Source of the DNA: an uncultured Clostridia bacterium
Lineage (GTDB): Bacteria; Bacillota; Clostridia; TANB77; CAG-508
Assembly (NCBI GenBank): GCA_934177555.1
Contig: CAKPPL010000005.1
Span: 1 to 23,729 of the forward strand
Direction: 5' to 3'
Length of the DNA: 23,729 nucleotides
The notes beneath the pieces were generated by a model that made no database searches, was not told where the DNA came from, and saw only the letters and a program-made list of their open reading frames with translations. The position numbers were made by a program, and so were the translations under genes. How positions within the stretch are numbered: position 1 is the first letter of the stretch; every line of letters starts with the position of its first letter. This document shows positions 7,539-15,679 of this stretch, piece by piece.

Positions 7539-9204
7539 ATGTTTTCCATTTCATACTAATATCAGCTTGAGCTTTTTTCTTTTTAGGAGAAATAAAACTA
7601 GCACGATACTCTTGTTTCCAAATAGGTGGTATAAAATATCCATTTCCACGTGAATTGATAGAAGGAGCTACAGGTGCAGTATAAGGTACTCCAAAAGATT
7701 TTAAACTACAAATAAATGTAACATATATTATTAATCCAATACCAATTCCAAGAAAACCTGCTGCAAAACCTAAAGCTATAAACCAAAATCTAAATATTCT
7801 TAAATGAAATCCAAAGGAAAAATCAGGAATAGCAAAAGAAGAAATACCAGTAATAGCAACAATAATAATTAAAATTGGACTTACAATACTAGCATTAACA
7901 GCAGCATCTCCTAAAATTAAAGCACCTACAATTCCTATAGTAGAACCAATAGGAGATGGAACACGTAGGCCAGCCTCACGTAGTAATTCAAAAGAAAATT
8001 CCATAAGTAAAATTTCAAAAATTATTGGAAATGGTACATTTTCTCTAGCTGATAATATAGAGAATAATAATTCAGTAGGCAATAGTTCTTGATGAAAATT
8101 TGTTGTAGCTATATAAATTCCAGGTAAAAGTAAAGTAATAAATGCAGCTATAATACGAATACCACGTAAAAAATTAGTAAATAATGGTCTTAAATTAGTA
8201 TCTTCTGGTGAAAATAAAAAGTCCTCTATTGTTGCTGGCATAATTAAAGAATATGGATTACCATTTACTAAAACAATAACTCTTCCTTGAAGTAAATATT
8301 TACAACATTTATCAGGTCTTTCAGTAGAAAGAACTTGTGGAATTCCAAAACCTTCATCTTCCTCTATAAGCTGTTCTAGTTGACCAGTTGATAATAATGA
8401 GTCTATATCTAAGCTACTTAATCTATATTTTACTTCTGAAACTAAATCTGCATTTGCAATGTTTTGCATATAACATACACCACATTTTGTTTGAGTAATA
8501 TTTCCAACAGGTATAGTTTCTATGACTAAATTTTCATTATTAATTATACGTCTTAATAAAGATGTATTTGTTCTGTAGTTTTCTACAAAAGCTTCTTGAG
8601 GACCTTTTATTATTACTTCATTTTCAGGAGAGTTAACACTTCTTTGCTCATATTTTTTTACATCTATATCAAATGCAATATTAAGTGTATCTACAAAAAG
8701 TAAGCAGTTTCCCATATTTATTCCTGAAAATACATCTTTAAATTGTTCAACTTTTTCTACACTATTTTGTGGTAGTAAACAAGAGTCAACATATCCTAGT
8801 AAATTATTTTCAAAATTTGCATTAAATTTGTGTTTTCTTAACATTAATGCTTGCAAAATAAAGTCATTTATTGAAATTGAATCTACTAACCCATCTATAT
8901 ATATTATAAAACATTTGTAATTTTGACTTAAAGCAGGCATATTGAATTCTCTTATTATTATATCATTACTTAATAAGGTATTGTATTTGCTTTTTAGATA
9001 TTCTAAATTTTCTGATATGTTTGTAGAGATACTTAAATTTTGTTCTTCTGGTAATTGGGTATTGTTATTTTGATTGTTTGAAATAGAAAAATTGTAAATA
9101 TCATTACTATTATATTTAAATAAGTTATTAAAAATATTTTTGATTTCCATATTAGTAATATTTACAATTATATTAAATTTATTCAAATTGTTAAAATTTA
9201 TCAT
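7537..9204 (-). CDS. Spore germination protein, GerA/SpoVAF family (A subunit)
   Basis: This is a GerA-family membrane protein, the A subunit of germinant receptors or the related SpoVAF. The N-terminal half is soluble; its first 50 residues are Asn-rich and poorly conserved. It contains the family segments NYKCFIIYIDGLVDS, IIKGPQEAFVENYRTNTSLLRRII and EEDEGFGIPQVLSTERPDK. About five membrane helices follow, with PFPIIFEILLMEFSFELLREAGLRVP and GALILGDAAVNASIVSP typical of the family. No B or C subunit gene adjoins it, so it is an orphan here; that and sequence style leave GerAA and SpoVAF equally possible. No clear Shine-Dalgarno sequence precedes the ATG at 9204, so the true start could be internal (for example the Met at MEIKNIF). 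Confidence 0.92.
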   Translation of the reverse strand: MINFNNLNKFNIIVNITNMEIKNIFNNLFKYNSNDIYNFSISNNQNNNTQLPEEQNLSISTNISENLEYLKSKYNTLLSNDIIIREFNMPALSQNYKCFIIYIDGLVDSISINDFILQALMLRKHKFNANFENNLLGYVDSCLLPQNSVEKVEQFKDVFSGINMGNCLLFVDTLNIAFDIDVKKYEQRSVNSPENEVIIKGPQEAFVENYRTNTSLLRRIINNENLVIETIPVGNITQTKCGVCYMQNIANADLVSEVKYRLSSLDIDSLLSTGQLEQLIEEDEGFGIPQVLSTERPDKCCKYLLQGRVIVLVNGNPYSLIMPATIEDFLFSPEDTNLRPLFTNFLRGIRIIAAFITLLLPGIYIATTNFHQELLPTELLFSILSARENVPFPIIFEILLMEFSFELLREAGLRVPSPIGSTIGIVGALILGDAAVNASIVSPILIIIVAITGISSFAIPDFSFGFHLRIFRFWFIALGFAAGFLGIGIGLIIYVTFICSLKSFGVPYTAPVAPSINSRGNGYFIPPIWKQEYRASFISPKKKKAQADISMKWKT

Positions 9205-9260
9205 AAAAATTTAAGGAAATTAAAATATTAATAAAAAATGTAGAAATATGTAACAAACAA

Positions 9261-9269
9261 TGATATAAT
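9261..9269 (+). promoter_or_regulatory. Extended -10 promoter element of the glycosyltransferase gene
   Basis: TGA-TATAAT at 9261-9269 is a good extended -10 box, 31 bases before the TTG start. No clear -35 box is present. Confidence 0.5.
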
Positions 9270-9299
9270 GAAAAAAAATTTAGAAAAGGAAGAGAAAAA

Positions 9300-10286
9300 T
9301 TGGAAGAATTAGTAGACATATTAATTACAACATATAACACAAAAGAAGAATACTTAAAAATGCAAATAGAAAGCATAATAAATCAAACGCACAAAAATAT
9401 AAAAATATATATAAGTGATGATAAATCTACAAATCCTAATATAGAAACAATTCTAAGAAAATACGAAAAAAAAGATGAAAGAATAAAAGTATATATACAA
9501 CCAATAAACTTAGGATATAACAAAAATTTTGAATTTTTATTAAAAAAATCAAAAGCAAGATATGTCATGTTTTCAGATCATGATGATGTGTGGCATGAAG
9601 ACAAAGTAGAAAAATGTTTGAAAAAAATGTATGAAGAAAATATAGATATGGTATATTGTAATTGTAGGCAAATAAATAGTCAAGGAGATGTAATAAAAGA
9701 AAATTATTTTAAATATAAAAATGTTCCATTAGTAAAAGGAAAAAGCAAGCTTGCAATATCACGTTGTGTAGGAATAGGTTGCTCACAAATGATTACCAAA
9801 GAAGTAAGAAACAATATGATACCATTTAAAAAAAGAGTTATAGCACATGATTGGCTTGCAGCATTTATTGCAAATGAAAAAAGAGGAATGGATTATATAG
9901 AAGAACCACTATTTGATTATAGATTACATACTGACAATGTATTTGGAGGAAGGAATCTAAATCAAAATATAATAAGATGGAAAAAAGAGCATGGAGAAGG
10001 ATATGATTCATATTTAAAATATAGAGAAGATGCGATAAGAAGAGCGTATTTGGATGGAATATTAATGTGCAGACAATATGCTAAAGATGATAAGAATATA
10101 TTGTTTATGGCAGAAGCTAAAATATATTATGAGAACATATTAAAATCCAAAAAGATAAATTTACATATAATGAAATACTTTAAAATTTTAGCAGGAAAAA
10201 ATCAATTTAAGAAAATGATTAAAGAAATAGTATTATTTCATTTTCCTATAATAGGATATGTAACTTTTTCAAGAGTTAAATTGTAA
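9300..10286 (+). CDS. Family 2 glycosyltransferase (rhamnosyltransferase-like)
   Basis: This is a GT-A fold glycosyltransferase that would transfer a nucleotide-sugar unit during surface polysaccharide or glycan synthesis. The N-terminus has ILITTYN, then the nucleotide-binding SDDKS (D40, D41) and the metal-binding FSDHDDVWH (D93-D96). HDWLAAFIA and the LFDYRLHTDNVFG segment are typical of rhamnosyltransferase-like members. The start is TTG at 9300, fixed by AAGGAAGAG upstream. The donor and acceptor cannot be deduced. It lies just upstream of a secreted wall-type peptidase, which is compatible with a cell-surface role. Confidence 0.88.
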   Translation: MEELVDILITTYNTKEEYLKMQIESIINQTHKNIKIYISDDKSTNPNIETILRKYEKKDERIKVYIQPINLGYNKNFEFLLKKSKARYVMFSDHDDVWHEDKVEKCLKKMYEENIDMVYCNCRQINSQGDVIKENYFKYKNVPLVKGKSKLAISRCVGIGCSQMITKEVRNNMIPFKKRVIAHDWLAAFIANEKRGMDYIEEPLFDYRLHTDNVFGGRNLNQNIIRWKKEHGEGYDSYLKYREDAIRRAYLDGILMCRQYAKDDKNILFMAEAKIYYENILKSKKINLHIMKYFKILAGKNQFKKMIKEIVLFHFPIIGYVTFSRVKL

Positions 10287-10322
10287 AATATATGTAAAAG
10301 AAAAAGAAAAGGAAGATGTCAA

Positions 10323-12821
10323 ATGAAAAATAAAAAATTATTAATAGTAACATTAATTTCAATAATTTTAAGTATTACTTTTATAAGCAATATTAATTAT
10401 GCAGAAAATGAAGATAATGTGCAAGATACAGATGAAGAAAAAATATTTTCAATAGCATATAGTTCACATGTTCAAGATAAAGCATGGGAAAAAGATTTTT
10501 CAAAAGTAAATGGACAAGAATCAGGAACAACTGGAAAAAATTTGAAAAATGAGGCAATTAAAATAAAATTAATAGATGCACCAGAAGATGTAGAAGTACA
10601 ATATCAATCATACATTGAAGATGAAGGATGGGAAGAATGGAAAAGTAATGGTGAAATCTCAGGTTCTGTTGGAAAAAATAAAAGAATGGAAGGAATAAAA
10701 ATTAAATTAATAGGAACAGAAAAATATTCAGTTGAATATAGAACTCATGTTCAAGACTTAGCATGGACAGAATGGAAAAGAGATGGAGATATATCAGGTG
10801 CAATAGGAAGAAGACTAAAAATAGAAGCAATTCAAATAAGAATAGTTCCAAAGGATGAAATTTCAGTAATGTATCAATCACATGTTCAAGACATAGGGTG
10901 GCAACAATATTTTAATGATGGTGATACAGCAGGAGTTGTAAATAGAGGACTAAAAGTAGAAGGAATAAAAATAGAATTAACAAATGTAACAAATATTAAT
11001 ATAGCATATCAAACACATATTCAAAACATAGGATGGGAAAATACTTGGAAAACAAATGGTATGTTATCAGGAACAACAGGAAAAAATTTAAAAATAGAAG
11101 CAATAAAAATAAAATTAGAAGAAAATTATGATATAGATAAATATTCTATAATATATAGAGTTTTTGTACAAGGCCAAGGCTGGCAAGATTGGAAAAAAGA
11201 TGGAGAGATTGCAGGAACAACAGGTCAAAATAAAAGATTAGAAGCAATAGAAATAAAAATAGTAGAACAAGATAGCAAAGAATTTTCAATAAGATATAGA
11301 GCACATGTTCAAGACATAGGATGGCAAGGATATAGAGGGAATGGAGATACTGCAGGAATTGAGCAAAAAGGCTTAAAAATAGAAGCAATGAAAATAATTG
11401 GAAAAAATATGCCAGAAGGTGTTAGCATAAAATACAAGACACATATACAAGACATTGGTTGGGAAAAAGAGTGGAAATCAGATGGAGAAGAATCAGGAAC
11501 AACCGGAAGAAATCTAAAAATAGAAGCAATAAAAATAAAATTAGAAGGAACAGAAGAATATTCAGTACAATATAGAACATATATACAAGGCAGAGGTTGG
11601 CAAGATTGGGCATATGATGGGGAAGAATCAGGAACAACTGGAAAAAATCTAAAGTTGGAGGCAATAGAAATAAAAATAATCCCTAAAATAGGAGATAAAA
11701 TAAAAACATATGTAGATACAGTATTTCCACAGAATATAGAACAAGGTGAGATAAAGTTAAAAGGTTGGATGATGACAAATATAAAAAATGCTCAGATACA
11801 AATATATATTAATAATGAATTATATACAGGGCAAATAAATAGAACAGAGAGAAAAGATGTATTAGAAGCAATAAAAGGTTTTGGAGGAGAAGAAAATAAT
11901 CCTAAGCCAGGTTATGAAGCAATTCTTAATTTATCAAATATACCAATAGGAGAAAATGCAAAATTAGAAATAAAATATTTAGATAAAGAAAACAATGTAT
12001 TACATGTTGATACAAGAAATTCGATAGTTCGCAAAAAAATAGACTGCAGACAAGGTGTTTATGGAAAAACAGGATTAAAAGTAGCTAATAGAGGTGGATC
12101 AGACTTAAAATATTTCAAATTTGGAAATGGAGAAAATGTATTTTTTGCAACATTTGCAATACATGGATATGAAGATTTGTGGGATAGAGATGGACAAGAA
12201 TTAATAAATATAGCAAACCAATTTTACAATAAATTAGTATCTACAAAAGATTATGATTTAGCAGAAAAATGGACAATATATATTTTCCCAGGAGTAAACT
12301 TGGATGGTATAACTGATGGAACAACACATAATGGCCCTGGAAGAACAACATTATATAGTCAAGCACCAGGAAACAAAGGGATAGACTTAAATAGATGTTG
12401 GCAAATAGGAAGAACATATGAATCATATACAGATAGTGATAGAAATTATAATGGTACAGCAGGCTTCCAAGCATATGAAGCAAAAGCGTTAAGAGATTTC
12501 TTTATACAAAATAAATCACAAAATGGACAGACAGTTTTAGTTGATTTACATGGTTGGACGCAACAACTAATTGGAGATGCAGGTATTTGTTCATATTATG
12601 AAGACTATTTTCCAGAGAATAATAAAAAATCTGTTGGAAGATATGGAACACAATATATGATAAATTGGGCAAGAGTGTATTTAGGATCAACTTCAAGAGC
12701 AGCAAGAACAGCATTAATAGAATTACCACATAGTGGAGTGTATGGACATCAATCTGTGATAGATAAAGATTTTTCAAATAGATATATACAGGCAACATTA
12801 AACATGTTAAAAAATTTATAA
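10323..12821 (+). CDS. Secreted ChW-repeat protein with C-terminal M14-type zinc carboxypeptidase domain
   Basis: This is an exported 832-aa protein. Residues 5-27 form a signal peptide (cleavage probably near NYA). Residues 45-453 hold nine clostridial hydrophobic W (ChW) repeats, each with a Y-x-(S/T)-(H/Y)-(V/I)-Q opening, a central GW, a (S/A)GTTG-like turn and an EAIxIK end. A middle beta-rich domain follows (about 460-570). The last 260 residues match M14 carboxypeptidases: HxxE zinc motif H614/E617, substrate-binding N690-R691 in GIDLNR, the third zinc ligand H743 in VDLHGW, and the catalytic Glu E800 in ALIELPH. It probably trims peptidoglycan stem peptides or secreted proteins; ChW repeats are thought to mediate surface interactions. 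Role in sporulation is unknown. Confidence 0.9.
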   Translation: MKNKKLLIVTLISIILSITFISNINYAENEDNVQDTDEEKIFSIAYSSHVQDKAWEKDFSKVNGQESGTTGKNLKNEAIKIKLIDAPEDVEVQYQSYIEDEGWEEWKSNGEISGSVGKNKRMEGIKIKLIGTEKYSVEYRTHVQDLAWTEWKRDGDISGAIGRRLKIEAIQIRIVPKDEISVMYQSHVQDIGWQQYFNDGDTAGVVNRGLKVEGIKIELTNVTNINIAYQTHIQNIGWENTWKTNGMLSGTTGKNLKIEAIKIKLEENYDIDKYSIIYRVFVQGQGWQDWKKDGEIAGTTGQNKRLEAIEIKIVEQDSKEFSIRYRAHVQDIGWQGYRGNGDTAGIEQKGLKIEAMKIIGKNMPEGVSIKYKTHIQDIGWEKEWKSDGEESGTTGRNLKIEAIKIKLEGTEEYSVQYRTYIQGRGWQDWAYDGEESGTTGKNLKLEAIEIKIIPKIGDKIKTYVDTVFPQNIEQGEIKLKGWMMTNIKNAQIQIYINNELYTGQINRTERKDVLEAIKGFGGEENNPKPGYEAILNLSNIPIGENAKLEIKYLDKENNVLHVDTRNSIVRKKIDCRQGVYGKTGLKVANRGGSDLKYFKFGNGENVFFATFAIHGYEDLWDRDGQELINIANQFYNKLVSTKDYDLAEKWTIYIFPGVNLDGITDGTTHNGPGRTTLYSQAPGNKGIDLNRCWQIGRTYESYTDSDRNYNGTAGFQAYEAKALRDFFIQNKSQNGQTVLVDLHGWTQQLIGDAGICSYYEDYFPENNKKSVGRYGTQYMINWARVYLGSTSRAARTALIELPHSGVYGHQSVIDKDFSNRYIQATLNMLKNL
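10458..11680 (+). repeat. Nine tandem ChW-repeat units encoded within the peptidase gene
   Basis: Nine diverged units of about 130-150 bases repeat within the coding region, with recurring stretches around the codons for QDIGW, SGTTGKNLK and EAIKIK. The repeats are coding and diverged in sequence; they are not a separate element. Confidence 0.85.
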
Positions 12822-12840
12822 GAAAGGTAATTTCATAAAA

Positions 12841-13590
12841 ATGAACAAAAAAAAGATAATTATATTTTTGATTTGTGTTATCATTTTTATAGTAATTTCA
12901 GTAATCATAATAGCATTTTCTAGAAAAAAAGAAAATGCTATTGATGAAAATAAGCAAGAAATAAAAGAAATAGAAACACAAAAAGAAATGACAGAAGAAG
13001 AAAAAATGCAAGTAAATGAAGTGCAAAAAACTACAGGAGTAACAGGAAATGCTGAATTATATGAAATACAAGAAGATTATGGTACTAAAGTAGCAGTTGT
13101 AAAACCAAATATAAAGTATAAAGTAGCATTTTGTGGCATGATAAAAGGTGAAAGACCAGACATTTCTGAATTAGATGAAATTATATCTAATAACCATCCT
13201 AAATATGCAGGAATATGGATATATGAAAAAGATAGAGAAAAAGTATTAAAAAGCTTAAAAAATTATACTCAATCAGAATACAAAATAGATAATGATGGAT
13301 ATTTAAGAATAACTAATAAAACTAAACAAAATGATAATGATTTAAAATTAGAAAAAATGATTACAGGTAAAAAACTTTATATGATTAGAATTTCTAGCAC
13401 ATGTTATATTGTAGATGATGTTAGTGGAGAAATTTTAGATTATAATTTTGAAGATATGGATTATTTACAAATATATGAATATTTCAAAGATGATGATAAA
13501 ACTTTAATATTTATAAATGAAAACAAAGAAAGTCAATTATCAGAAGAAAAAATTATAAATAGTCTTTTCAAGCTATACATAAATTTATAA
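12841..13590 (+). CDS. Membrane-anchored protein of unknown function (249 aa)
   Basis: One hydrophobic helix at residues 4-27 follows a KKK start, then a Glu/Lys-rich linker (about 30-65) and a soluble domain of about 180 residues outside the membrane. The domain contains KPNIKYKVAFCGMI and a C-terminal TCYIVDDVSGEILDYNFEDMDY strand-rich part. I recognise no family. It starts 20 bases after the peptidase gene with an AGAAAGG site somewhat far upstream, so it is probably in the same transcript. A hairpin follows before gpr. Confidence 0.72.
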   Translation: MNKKKIIIFLICVIIFIVISVIIIAFSRKKENAIDENKQEIKEIETQKEMTEEEKMQVNEVQKTTGVTGNAELYEIQEDYGTKVAVVKPNIKYKVAFCGMIKGERPDISELDEIISNNHPKYAGIWIYEKDREKVLKSLKNYTQSEYKIDNDGYLRITNKTKQNDNDLKLEKMITGKKLYMIRISSTCYIVDDVSGEILDYNFEDMDYLQIYEYFKDDDKTLIFINENKESQLSEEKIINSLFKLYINL

Positions 13591-13597
13591 AAACGAG

Positions 13598-13620
13598 AAA
13601 TACTATAATAAATAGTATTT
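13598..13620 (+). other. Hairpin upstream of gpr
   Basis: A perfect nine-base-pair stem (13598-13606 with 13612-13620) has a 5-nt loop. A small AAGG/CCTT stem follows it. No T-run follows, so a terminator is doubtful; it could also be part of the gpr control region. Confidence 0.4.
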
Positions 13621-13648
13621 AAGGTAAATCCTTATAGAGAGGAGAAAT

Positions 13649-14581
13649 ATGTATAACTTTAGAACAGATTTAGCATTAGAAAGAAAAGATGTATATCAAA
13701 AAGCAAATAAATTAAAACAGGTTAATGGGGTAAGTAGTACAGAAGAGAATATAGATAACAACATAAAGGTATCAAGAGTTATGATTGAAACTGAAGAAGG
13801 AGAACAGGCTTTAGGAAAGCCAAAAGGTAATTATGTTACAATAGATATAAAAAAATTAAAATTAGCAGGAGAAGATGAAATTCAAAAAGCGTCTGACACG
13901 TTATCAAATGAACTAACTAGAATTATAGATTCACATACAGATAAACAAGGTGAAATATTAGTTGTAGGATTAGGAAATATATATGTTACACCAGATGCAT
14001 TAGGACCAAAAGTAATCAATGAAATAGATATTACAAGACATATTATAAACTATTTACCACAATATGTAGAAGAAGGAACAAGAGCTGTTAGTGCAATATC
14101 ACCAGGAGTTTTAGGTACAACTGGAATAGAAACAGTTGAAATTTTAAAAGGTATTGTAGACAATGTAAGACCAAAATTAATAATAGTAATTGATGCATTA
14201 GCTTCAAGAAGTATAGAGAGAATAAGTAGTACTATTCAAATTTCAGATACAGGGATAATTCCAGGAGCCGGAGTAGGAAATACTAGACAAGAAATTAGTG
14301 AAAAAACTTTGGGCATACCAGTTGTAGCAATAGGAATACCAACAGTTGTAGAACTTGCAACACTTGTTTCAGATGGAATTGATATATTTATTAGTCAATT
14401 ACAAGAAAAGGCAGAATCAAATGACTATTTAAACAGATTGCAACAAAATGATAAATATGAAGAAGTTAAAGAAGCACTAAATGTTGGTGAATATAATATG
14501 ATAGTAACACCAAAAGAAATAGATGAATTAATAGAAAATATGAAAGATATTGTTGCAAGAGGGATAAATTTTGCAGTATAG
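13649..14581 (+). CDS. gpr: Germination protease GPR
   Basis: GPR (peptidase family A25) degrades small acid-soluble proteins at the start of spore outgrowth. It is made as a zymogen in the forespore and processes its own N-terminus. The sequence begins FRTDLALE, as in homologues, and has the conserved LVVGLGNIYVTPDALGP, SAISPGVLGTTGIET, IVIDALASRS and GIIPGAGVGNTRQEIS segments and the VVAIGIPTVV stretch. The length of 310 aa is slightly short, mainly in the C-terminal region, but all core motifs are present. The ribosome site is GAGAGGAG. The family is expressed under sigma-F/sigma-G. Confidence 0.96.
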   Translation: MYNFRTDLALERKDVYQKANKLKQVNGVSSTEENIDNNIKVSRVMIETEEGEQALGKPKGNYVTIDIKKLKLAGEDEIQKASDTLSNELTRIIDSHTDKQGEILVVGLGNIYVTPDALGPKVINEIDITRHIINYLPQYVEEGTRAVSAISPGVLGTTGIETVEILKGIVDNVRPKLIIVIDALASRSIERISSTIQISDTGIIPGAGVGNTRQEISEKTLGIPVVAIGIPTVVELATLVSDGIDIFISQLQEKAESNDYLNRLQQNDKYEEVKEALNVGEYNMIVTPKEIDELIENMKDIVARGINFAV

Positions 14582-14607
14582 AACAGATTTTATCTGTTCT
14601 TTTTTTG
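14581..14607 (+). terminator. Rho-independent terminator of gpr
   Basis: A perfect eight-base-pair stem (14581-14588 with 14592-14599) with a 3-nt loop is directly followed by eight T's. The last base of the gpr stop codon is the first base of the stem. Confidence 0.92.
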
Positions 14608-14667
14608 TAACCAAAAATATATTGATGTCATATTATGTAATATATATAACAAAAAAGGAGGATAAAA

Positions 14668-15042
14668 ATGTTTAGACGTAGATATCAAAGATGTTATTGC
14701 ATGAATAATGATACAACATGTACTTCTAATAATAGTAGTGTTTTAGAAGACAAATGTGATAATGTTTGTCCATGTGAGTATGAAGAATGTGATACAAATG
14801 AATGTGAATGTGGATTTGACGAAGATTATGAAATGAGTGTATTTCCTGAAAATCCAATGTTAGCTCAAAGTTATGTTCCATGGCAATATATGGATAAAAC
14901 GTTTAAACCATGTGTTGGTTTAAAAATGGGAACTATTTTTCCAGAACTAGTTAGTCCTTATATGCCTTGTCAATCTATGAGAACTTTAGAGTATCTTGAA
15001 GCAACAAATACAATAGGGGAGGGATGTAATAATGCTAAATGA
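14668..15042 (+). CDS. cotJA: Spore coat-associated protein CotJA-like
   Basis: CotJA is a small protein of the spore coat/inner coat that depends on CotJC for assembly in Bacillus. The C-terminal half (MLAQSYVPWQYMDKTF, then CVGLKMGTIFPELVSPY) is the CotJA signature. The N-terminal half is an added Cys-rich acidic segment with ten cysteines (residues 9-49), longer than the usual 80-aa protein; it may cross-link or bind metal. The ribosome site is AAGGAGG. The 3' end overlaps cotJB by 11 bases. The start of the operon lies just after the gpr terminator, so it should have its own promoter, which I could not pin down. Confidence 0.9.
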   Translation: MFRRRYQRCYCMNNDTTCTSNNSSVLEDKCDNVCPCEYEECDTNECECGFDEDYEMSVFPENPMLAQSYVPWQYMDKTFKPCVGLKMGTIFPELVSPYMPCQSMRTLEYLEATNTIGEGCNNAK

Positions 15043-15325
15043 AATAGAGGAAAATAGAAATTGTAATTGCAATCAATCTGCAACAAGAAGTGAAATGCTT
15101 GAAAATATAAAATGTTTAAATTTTGCAATAATAGAATTAGGATTATATTTAGATACACATCCAGAAGATGAAAAAGCAATTTGTTTGCATAGAAAATATT
15201 GTAAAGAATATAGAGAATTAACTGATAAGTATCAAAAAGTTTATGGGCCTTTAACTATTCAATTCCCATGTAATAAATGGAGATGGCTTGAAGAACCATG
15301 GCCTTGGGAAGGAGGAATGTTATAA
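15032..15325 (+). CDS. cotJB: Spore coat protein CotJB
   Basis: CotJB is a small coat protein encoded between cotJA and cotJC. The family pattern is clear: MLENIKCLNFAIIELGLYLDTHPED, then HRKYCKEYRELTDKYQKVYGPLT and a C-terminal WRWLEEPWPWEGGM. The length of 97 aa is standard. It is translationally coupled to cotJA (11-base overlap), and cotJC starts one base after its stop codon. Confidence 0.95.
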   Translation: MLNEIEENRNCNCNQSATRSEMLENIKCLNFAIIELGLYLDTHPEDEKAICLHRKYCKEYRELTDKYQKVYGPLTIQFPCNKWRWLEEPWPWEGGML

Positions 15326-15326
15326 A

Positions 15327-15679
15327 ATGTGGACATATAATAAAATTTTAGAATATCCTGTTAATATTAAGTGTACTGATGCACGACTTGCAAAGGTTAT
15401 TATTAGTCAATATGGTGGACCAGATGGTGAACTTGCTGCATCACTTAGATATTTATCTCAAAGATTTGGTATGCCTGATCAAAAATCAAAAGCAATATTA
15501 AATGATATACGGAACAGAAGAATTACGGACACCTTGAAATGGTAGGTTCAATAGTGCATCAATTAACTAAAAATGCTTCAATAGAAGAAATAGAAGCTGC
15601 AGGATTAGGGGCATATTATACAGACCATGGGGTGGGTTTGGAATATATCCTAAAAGAATTTAATAATAATTTGAATTAA
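15327..15679 (+). pseudogene. cotJC: cotJC 5' part: two +1 shifts at CGG, then cut short at the mobile-element end
   Basis: CotJC is the manganese-catalase-like coat protein of about 190 aa. The gene starts at 15327 behind GGAGG, with the expected PVNIKCTDARLAKVIISQYGGPDGELAASLRYLSQRF. In the zero frame it stops 73 codons in. If C is skipped at two in-frame CGG codons (15510-15512 and 15526-15528), the frame reads NDIGTEELGHLEMVGSIVHQLTKNA and continues to YYTDHG, a close match to the family. Homology fades around 15630-15650, and the frame ends at 15677-15679 after about 116 aa, so the C-terminal half is missing. The mobile element begins here; the rest of cotJC may lie beyond its other end. 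Alternatives are simple pseudogene decay or sequence errors. Confidence 0.8.
15625..15675. other. Probable left end (att junction) of the integrative element
   Basis: CotJC homology is lost within this stretch, and the first element gene ends on the opposite strand at 15676. The exact crossover cannot be read because the right junction is outside the window. Large serine recombinases use short cores (often two bases), so no long repeat is expected. Confidence 0.4.

Noticed and set aside
10458..11680. Regularly spaced repeats suggesting a CRISPR array or satellite
   Set aside because: The units are diverged, lie in one reading frame and encode ChW repeats.
14620..14660. A sigma-E or sigma-K promoter before cotJA
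   Set aside because: CATAT-like strings are present but spacing to a -35 element does not fit, and the stretch is too AT-rich to judge by eye.
15626..15660. A third frameshift in cotJC, since another frame here reads GIYP as in some homologues
   Set aside because: No CGG is present and the stretch is close to the element junction; the match is four residues and may be chance.
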